Shown piece by piece: positions 59,441-64,000 of a stretch of DNA of 64,000 bases (position 1 is its first letter; every line of letters begins with the position of its first letter). Source of the DNA: Amycolatopsis camponoti. Its GTDB lineage: Bacteria; Actinomycetota; Actinomycetes; Mycobacteriales; Pseudonocardiaceae. The DNA lies in assembly GCF_902497555.1 (NCBI RefSeq), contig NZ_CABVGP010000003.1:744001-808000 (forward strand), written 5' to 3'. A program made the position numbers and the translations under genes. Below the pieces are notes generated by a model, which was not told the origin of the DNA, did no database searches, and saw only the letters and a list, made by a program, of their open reading frames with translations.

Positions 59441-59623
59441 GTGATTTGGGATTCTTCGAGAGTAGCCGCATGACCGGCAGGTAACCGATAGCTGACGTGT
59501 ACGTTCTCTCACAAGAACGATAAGGGAATCGATTCAGACGTCACCGGATCGGTGCATTCGCAGTAAATCTTGCGGTGGGCGCGATCACACCCGTGACCTG
59601 CTCGTTTTCATTTGCGACATGAA

Positions 59624-59653
59624 GAAAGCCCGAGGCCGGAGCCTCGGGCTTTC
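59624..59653 (-). terminator. Rho-independent terminator after the acidic repeat gene
   Basis: Perfect 13-bp stem GAAAGCCCGAGGC and its complement with CGGA loop; the AAAG arm gives a U-rich end for the leftward transcript ending at 59676. Confidence 0.8.
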
Positions 59654-59675
59654 AAACTGTGACCTGGGTTACTTT

Positions 59676-60386
59676 TCAGTTGGGCGAGATCCACTGCCCG
59701 GTGCCGGAGTCGATGCGCGCGACGCCTTCCAGGGTCTGCGTGCCGGCCGCGCCCCACGCCGCGTCGTCGGCCGGGTCGCCGAGCTGCTCGCCGCTGCCCG
59801 AGTCCATCAGTCCACTGTTGACCTCGGTCCACTGGCCGGGTCCGCTGTGCTCGAACGTCGTGGTCGTGCCGTCCGCGTCGGTCTGCACCGCGATGTCGGC
59901 TTCGCCGTCGCCGTCCTTGTCGGTGAAGGCGATCGTGCCGCCGCTCTTCGTCTCGACGATGGCGGTGTCGTTGTGTCCGTCGTGGTCGGTGTCGATCGTC
60001 GCGGCGCCCGCGTCGACCTCGCCGTCCGGCATGTCCGCGTGGATGTGGCCGCCGGAGCTGTCGTCGTGGCCGCTCGTGCCGGAGTCGTCGTGGCCGCCCC
60101 CGGAGGCCTCGACCCATTCGCCGCTGGCCTCGTCGTAGACGGCCTGCTCGACGACCTTCCCGTTCTCGTCCAGCACGGCGTACTGGTCGGCTTCACCATC
60201 GTGGTTCGTGTCGATGAAGGCCTGGGCGGTGCCGTCGTCGTGCTCGACGATCGCGGTGTCGTTGACGCCGTCGTCGTTCACGTCGTAGTTGACCTCGGCC
60301 TGGTACTCCTGGCCGTCGACGTGGACGGTCATCGCCTCGCTGCCGCTGGCACCGGTGTCGCTGCCGCCGCTCTCGTCGACCCACAT
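59676..60386 (-). CDS. Acidic protein with DxDxDG-type calcium-binding-like repeats
   Basis: A 236-residue, very acidic protein without signal peptide or membrane helix. It contains two related blocks (YDVNDDGVNDTAIVEHDDGT...DTNHDGEADQYAV and DTDHDGHNDTAIVETKSGGT...DKDGDGEADIAV), i.e. four DxDxDG/EF-hand-like loops of the dockerin or thrombospondin-3 type that commonly bind Ca2+. Related proteins occur in Pseudonocardiaceae as a family of unknown function. A His/Asp/Ser/Gly-rich linker (SGGGHDDSGTSGHDDSSGGH) joins the halves. Its terminator lies just beyond. Confidence 0.75.
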   Translation of the reverse strand: MWVDESGGSDTGASGSEAMTVHVDGQEYQAEVNYDVNDDGVNDTAIVEHDDGTAQAFIDTNHDGEADQYAVLDENGKVVEQAVYDEASGEWVEASGGGHDDSGTSGHDDSSGGHIHADMPDGEVDAGAATIDTDHDGHNDTAIVETKSGGTIAFTDKDGDGEADIAVQTDADGTTTTFEHSGPGQWTEVNSGLMDSGSGEQLGDPADDAAWGAAGTQTLEGVARIDSGTGQWISPN

Positions 60387-60490
60387 GGGAACTGCCCCCT
60401 TTGAACCGGGTAACGCCGTCTCTGACCTGCTGTCGGAGGGTATGACTCACCGTAGGCCCGTTCGGTTCCGCTCCACAACCGGACGGGTGG

Positions 60491-62329
60491 TCAGGCCGTC
60501 TTGTCCCGCAGTGCCCGGATCCGCGTCAGGAAGGCTTCGGCCCGCTCACGGCCGTCGCTGACCTCTTTGAGCCGCTTCGAGACGATCGCGATCTTCTTGG
60601 CGCGTTCCTGGGCGCCCATCTTGATCGTCTTGTCGACTTCCTTAAGCTCGGCCTCGATCGCGTCGATGCGCCGGCCCAAGGCTTCGTCCAGGGCCATCGA
60701 CAGCTGCTGCTCGGCCTCGATGAGCTGCTCCGCGACGAGCTGGTCGAGCGTCGAGCGGGCGTCCGCGATGGCCTCGACCAGCCACTGCTTCATGTGCTGC
60801 TTGTCGGCGGCGTGCTTGCGCGTGCGGGCCATCCACCAGCCGGCACCGAGGCCGATGATGATCGTCGCGGGCAGCACGACGGGGTTGAGGATCGCGACGC
60901 CGGCCAGCGGCAGCGCGGCCACCTTGCCGGCGCCGACGCCGCCGGAGATGCCCATGAAGACGAGCAGCTTGTCCTCGGCCGTCGGCGGCTTCTTGTCCGG
61001 CGGCCGCAGCACCACCGGCGGCCCGCCCGCTCGGGCGAACTGCGCGCGGATGACGTCGAGCTCCTCGGCGGAGAACAGCTCCGACAGCGAGACGTTGGTG
61101 ACCTGGTTCAGGCGTTGGGAGAGCAGCATCGAGATCCGCTGCGACGTCGTCTGCAGCGCGATGTCGACCTGCTGCGGCAACGCGGCCAGCTCGTCACGCT
61201 TCGCCGCGTCGATCAGCTGGCGGAAGTGGGTCTGCGCGTCCCGCATCTGCCTGCTGCTTTCGTGCAGGACCTCGACGCGTGTGCGCTGCACCTCGCCGCG
61301 CAGCTTCAGCTGCCAGCCGCGGGTCGACGTCCGGCGTTCGGCCTGCAGCTGGTCACGGCGTTCGCGGAGGACTTCGGCTTCGGCCTCGCCCGCGGACAGC
61401 GCCCGGCTCTCGGCCTGCAGTTTCGCCTTCAGCTCGCCGAGTGCGCTGGAGAGGGCACGCAGCGTGTTCGCTTCGCCGAGCATCGCCGAGCGGCCGACGA
61501 GCAGCTCCTGCAGCGCCGTCTGCACCGCGGCGACGCCGGACTTCTCCCGCAGCATCGCGGCCATCTGCTCGTTGGGCGCCTTCGACGCGGTCTCGAACAT
61601 CCGCGCCGACACCGGGTGGAACACCGAGTCGGCGAAGCGCGGCGCGTGCTCGCGCAGCAGCTGCCGGTCGGCCTCCATGACCTCGCGCCAGCCGCGGAAC
61701 ATGTCCACCTTGGTCAGTGCGAACACCACGGTCTCGACGCGCTCGCCGACGTCGCGCAGGAACTGCAGCTCGGTGGAGGTGAACGGCGCCGACGCGTCGA
61801 CGACGAACAGCAGCGCGGTCGCGCCCGCGGCGGCTTCCTTGGCCAGCTCGCCGTGCATCGAGTCGAGGCCGCCGACCCCCGGGGTGTCGACCAGCGAAAG
61901 CCGTTCGAGCAGCGGCACGGGACCGGTGACCTCGACGTACCGCGGCGGGATCTGGCCGGGCGGCAGCTCGTGCGCGGCGGAGACCCAGTTGATCAGCTGG
62001 CCGAGGTCGATCGGGACGGACGCGAGCTGGCCGGGGTAGCAGGCCTGGGCGCCCCACGCGTCGGCGTGGTCGAACACGAGGTAGGTCGCGGTGGCGACAT
62101 CGGCGTCCACAGGGGACAGTCCCGGCATCGCGAGCAGCGCGTTGACCAGGGAGCTCTTCCCGCGGTTCGTCTCGCCGACGACCACGACGGCCGGCTTCTT
62201 CGGCCGCGCCCGCCGGACGGCGTCGACCCACTTGGCGGCGGCCGGGTCGGCGTCACGCACGACGGTCATCAGCTGGTCTCGCGCCGCCGCGACCTGCGCG
62301 GGCAGGCTCGGCGCGGTGGGTGCGCTCAC
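60491..62329 (-). CDS. Bacterial dynamin-like GTPase
   Basis: A 612-residue membrane GTPase. G1 GETNRGKSS (52-60), G3 DTPG (148-151), G4 TKVD (206-209); the long helical middle region (about 270-440) is followed by a hydrophobic hairpin (VAALPLAGVAILNPVVLPAT, IIIGLGAGWWMA) and a helical tail. Dynamin-like proteins remodel membranes; streptomycete DynA/B act in sporulation septation, but this is a different branch. GTGA overlap with the GrpE-like gene upstream couples the two. Confidence 0.88.
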   Translation of the reverse strand: MSAPTAPSLPAQVAAARDQLMTVVRDADPAAAKWVDAVRRARPKKPAVVVVGETNRGKSSLVNALLAMPGLSPVDADVATATYLVFDHADAWGAQACYPGQLASVPIDLGQLINWVSAAHELPPGQIPPRYVEVTGPVPLLERLSLVDTPGVGGLDSMHGELAKEAAAGATALLFVVDASAPFTSTELQFLRDVGERVETVVFALTKVDMFRGWREVMEADRQLLREHAPRFADSVFHPVSARMFETASKAPNEQMAAMLREKSGVAAVQTALQELLVGRSAMLGEANTLRALSSALGELKAKLQAESRALSAGEAEAEVLRERRDQLQAERRTSTRGWQLKLRGEVQRTRVEVLHESSRQMRDAQTHFRQLIDAAKRDELAALPQQVDIALQTTSQRISMLLSQRLNQVTNVSLSELFSAEELDVIRAQFARAGGPPVVLRPPDKKPPTAEDKLLVFMGISGGVGAGKVAALPLAGVAILNPVVLPATIIIGLGAGWWMARTRKHAADKQHMKQWLVEAIADARSTLDQLVAEQLIEAEQQLSMALDEALGRRIDAIEAELKEVDKTIKMGAQERAKKIAIVSKRLKEVSDGRERAEAFLTRIRALRDKTA

Positions 62330-62805
62330 GGGGTCTTCTTCGCGTAGACGGTGACGATCGGGGCGCGCAGCAGGCGATCGTGGTCGGCGAACCCGGTGAC
62401 CTCGGTTTCGGCGACGACGCCGTCGAGCGCCGGGTCTTCGGTGGGGATCGCGCCGCCGGCTTCGTGACGGGCCGGGTCGAACCGCTCGCCGTCGGGCCGC
62501 AGGGCCTGGACGCCGATGGCGGCGAGGCCTTCTTCGAGGCGTTCGACGACGCCGCCGCTGCGGGCGCGGTCCAGCGCGTACAGGCACATCTGGATCAGCG
62601 CGTGCCGGTCGGCGAGGGCACGCTCGAGGTCGGTCACGGCGACCTGCTGCAAGGGGTGCACATCGGTTTCCGACGCTGTCGCGGCAGCGTCGGTTCCCTT
62701 CTCCGCGTCGGCCTCTTCGACGATCCGGGCGATGCTCACCGCGGCGATCTGGCCGGTGGGGGTGTCGTCGGGATCGACGGATCCGTCCTTGCGAAACCAC
62801 GCCAT
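62326..62805 (-). CDS. GrpE-like nucleotide exchange factor homologue
   Basis: A 159-residue protein whose C-terminal half looks like the GrpE wing: LERALADRHALIQMCLYALD for the helix end, then GERFDPARHEAGGAIPTED, with FDP (109-111) and HEA (114-116) in the classic GrpE order, and VTGFADHDRLLRAPIVTVY at the end. The first 50 residues lack the long GrpE helix and are short and acidic. No dnaK is nearby. Coupled to a dynamin GTPase gene, suggesting a chaperone-linked membrane system. Confidence 0.72.
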   Translation of the reverse strand: MAWFRKDGSVDPDDTPTGQIAAVSIARIVEEADAEKGTDAAATASETDVHPLQQVAVTDLERALADRHALIQMCLYALDRARSGGVVERLEEGLAAIGVQALRPDGERFDPARHEAGGAIPTEDPALDGVVAETEVTGFADHDRLLRAPIVTVYAKKTP

Positions 62806-62853
62806 GCGCACCACCCCGTCCCGGTCCCGCCAGATTCCACCAGTTTGGAGCAC

Positions 62854-63468
62854 TCAAGCGCCATCCGGGGGCGAAACGGGACGAAGGAACCGGACCAGGA
62901 TCGTCCGGAGGACCGCCTGTTCCGCGGGCAGATCGAGGTCCGGGTCCAGACTGGCCCGTGAAATCATCGCGTCGATCAGCCCGGCGACCCAGCCGGCGGC
63001 CGCGCGCGGGGCGACGCCGGGGTCGATCAGCCCGGCCTCGGCGGCCCGCCCGACCAGCACGGCCAAGCCGTCGCGGAGGGCGCCGTCGTTGCGCCGGACC
63101 AGTTCGGCGAACTCGTCGTCACGGGCGGCCTGCGCCGCGGCTTCCAGGACCAGCCGGACGACGGCGGGGTGCGCGACCTGGCCGGCCAGGTCGGTGACGA
63201 CGTCGAGCAGCGCGGCCCACGGGTCTTCGGCCTTCGCCGCGGTTTCGAGGCGTGCAGCCGTCGCGGCGGCGTCGTCGGTGAAGATCGCCGTGAAGATCGC
63301 GCGCTTGGTGGGGAAGTAGTGGAAGAGGCTGCCGGAGCTGATGCCCGCGGCCCGGCAGATGTCCGCCGTCGTCGTCCGCTCGAAGCCCTTCTCGGCGAAG
63401 CAGCCGGCGGCCGCGTCGACGATCGACGCGCGCTTGGCCGCGTGCTTGGCCGGGTCGACCGTCCTCAT
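62854..63468 (-). CDS. TetR-family transcriptional regulator
   Basis: A 204-residue repressor with the helix-turn-helix at about 12-60 (KRASIVDAAAGCFAEKGFER, TTTADICRAAGISSGSLFHY). Its start overlaps the stop of the YqeB-like gene by ATGA, so the two form a pair. Ligand unknown. It lies 49 nt before the GrpE-like gene on the same strand and may be in the same transcript. Confidence 0.86.
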   Translation of the reverse strand: MRTVDPAKHAAKRASIVDAAAGCFAEKGFERTTTADICRAAGISSGSLFHYFPTKRAIFTAIFTDDAAATAARLETAAKAEDPWAALLDVVTDLAGQVAHPAVVRLVLEAAAQAARDDEFAELVRRNDGALRDGLAVLVGRAAEAGLIDPGVAPRAAAGWVAGLIDAMISRASLDPDLDLPAEQAVLRTILVRFLRPVSPPDGA

Positions 63469-63944
63469 CGCTCGACCGGCGGCTCGTCGCGCCAGGGGTA
63501 GCCGTGCTCGGCGAAGGCGGGCGCCAGCTCGTGGTTGCGCAGGTCGGTCTTCTCGCGGACGATCTCCCGGCCGTCGGTCGTGCGCAGGACGAGCTCCTTG
63601 CCGTCGAGGTAGACGGCTTCGAGGTCGGCCTCGATGCGTCGGGTCTTGTCGCCGCGCACCAGCGTGACGCGGGTCGGCGACACCGTGACGACCAGGCGCT
63701 CGACCGCCCAGACCACGGCGAAGACCAGGCCGAGCACCAGCCCGCCGGCGACCGCGGCGAGCGTCGCCCACGGCTGCGGCAGCTTCGTGAGCACCTTGAA
63801 CACGCCCTGGAACGGGAAGGCGTCGAGGCCGCTGACCCACGCGGCGATGGCCCACACGCCGACCCCGAGCGCGCCGCCGGCCAGCGGGCAGCCGACCCAG
63901 GACGCGGTGCGCAGCCACGACGGCTCGTCGACGGTCGTCTCCAT
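63465..63944 (-). CDS. YqeB-like membrane protein
   Basis: A 159-residue protein with two hydrophobic hairpins in the first 85 residues (VGCPLAGGALGVGVWAIAAW, AAVAGGLVLGLVFAVVWAV) and a small beta-rich cytosolic domain (VTVSPTRVTLVRGDKTRRIE) that ends in HGYPWRDEPP. This resembles the YqeB family. AGGTGG lies before the ATG and TAATAAT just upstream is a likely -10. First gene of the YqeB-TetR pair. The last 56 nt of the window show no further gene. Confidence 0.72.
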   Translation of the reverse strand: METTVDEPSWLRTASWVGCPLAGGALGVGVWAIAAWVSGLDAFPFQGVFKVLTKLPQPWATLAAVAGGLVLGLVFAVVWAVERLVVTVSPTRVTLVRGDKTRRIEADLEAVYLDGKELVLRTTDGREIVREKTDLRNHELAPAFAEHGYPWRDEPPVER

Positions 63945-64000
63945 GCCACCTATTATTAGACCGCGTGCTCGGTTTACGAAAGCCGAGGCTCAGACCAGCT

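Noticed and set aside
1..64000. CRISPR arrays, tRNA, rRNA, insertion sequences, prophage
   Set aside because: No regularly spaced direct repeats, cloverleaf-like sequences, transposase or integrase motifs were found by eye; a dedicated scan with tRNAscan-type and CRISPR tools would confirm absence.

Overview
The window is high-GC actinobacterial DNA with GTG starts, many 4-nt ATGA/GTGA overlaps, F420-type LLM oxidoreductases, a GTP-type PEP carboxykinase and close homologues of mycobacterial lipid genes (FadE5, FabG4, FadA2, HtdX). Gene content and codon use suggest a Pseudonocardiaceae-type organism such as Amycolatopsis; this is inference, since no rRNA or tRNA gene was seen. It reads as a chromosomal arm rather than a mobile element: no integrase, transposase, plasmid or phage gene, and no CRISPR array.

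Layout. 1-5.8 kb: a truncated secreted 5'-nucleotidase-like phosphoesterase, an alpha/beta hydrolase, a Gal80-type Gfo/Idh/MocA oxidoreductase, an acetyltransferase, VanZ, a mismatch-specific DNA glycosylase and a LuxR-type regulator. 5.8-11.6 kb: fadE5-like acyl-CoA dehydrogenase, two GlsB/YeaQ-type membrane proteins, a DHA2 drug exporter divergent from an XRE/MmyB regulator coupled to a leucine-rich-repeat protein. 11.6-19.4 kb: a thioredoxin/NHL - GroES-like - VanW operon, a SUKH protein, a large beta-helix membrane protein and a small secreted protein. 19.4-25.6 kb: a glutamate-type ABC importer and the circularly permuted ATP-grasp / alpha-E / transglutaminase operon. 25.6-35.5 kb: an M20 dipeptidase, the branched-chain 2-oxoacid dehydrogenase operon (bkdABC), TetR plus ABC exporter, a pentapeptide-like membrane protein and FxsA.

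35.5-42.2 kb: a GC-poor SRA-HNH (type IV-like) restriction gene, then a lipid block: two SCP2-type proteins, a TetR regulator, HtdX, FabG4 and FadA2. Five copies of an NTAC-N6-GTAN inverted repeat lie at the SCP2/TetR, fabG4/fadA2 and (35 kb away) fadE5 promoters, so these genes probably form one TetR-controlled beta-oxidation/lipid regulon. 42.2-50.2 kb: DoxX, a MerR/TipA-like regulator with a textbook 19-bp-spacer promoter, an AAA ATPase, a 49-residue basic protein, a MarR-GNAT fusion, an AhpD-like protein, a ceramidase-like membrane protein and a solute:sodium symporter with its small DUF3311-like partner.

50.2-64 kb: a secreted tripeptidyl-aminopeptidase-like hydrolase, a DnaA-box-like cluster before a tiny XRE regulator, an orphan EndoU-like protein with an immunity-like tail, an ABC transporter coupled to two F420-type oxidoreductases, pckG with a structured leader, an acidic DxDxDG-repeat protein, a GrpE-like/dynamin operon, and a TetR/YqeB-like pair. 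The points most worth following are the dispersed TetR regulon, the GrpE-like/dynamin pair without an Hsp70, the EndoU-like orphan, the SRA-HNH gene and the DnaA-box cluster. All calls come from reading the sequence and remembered family knowledge; no database search was run.
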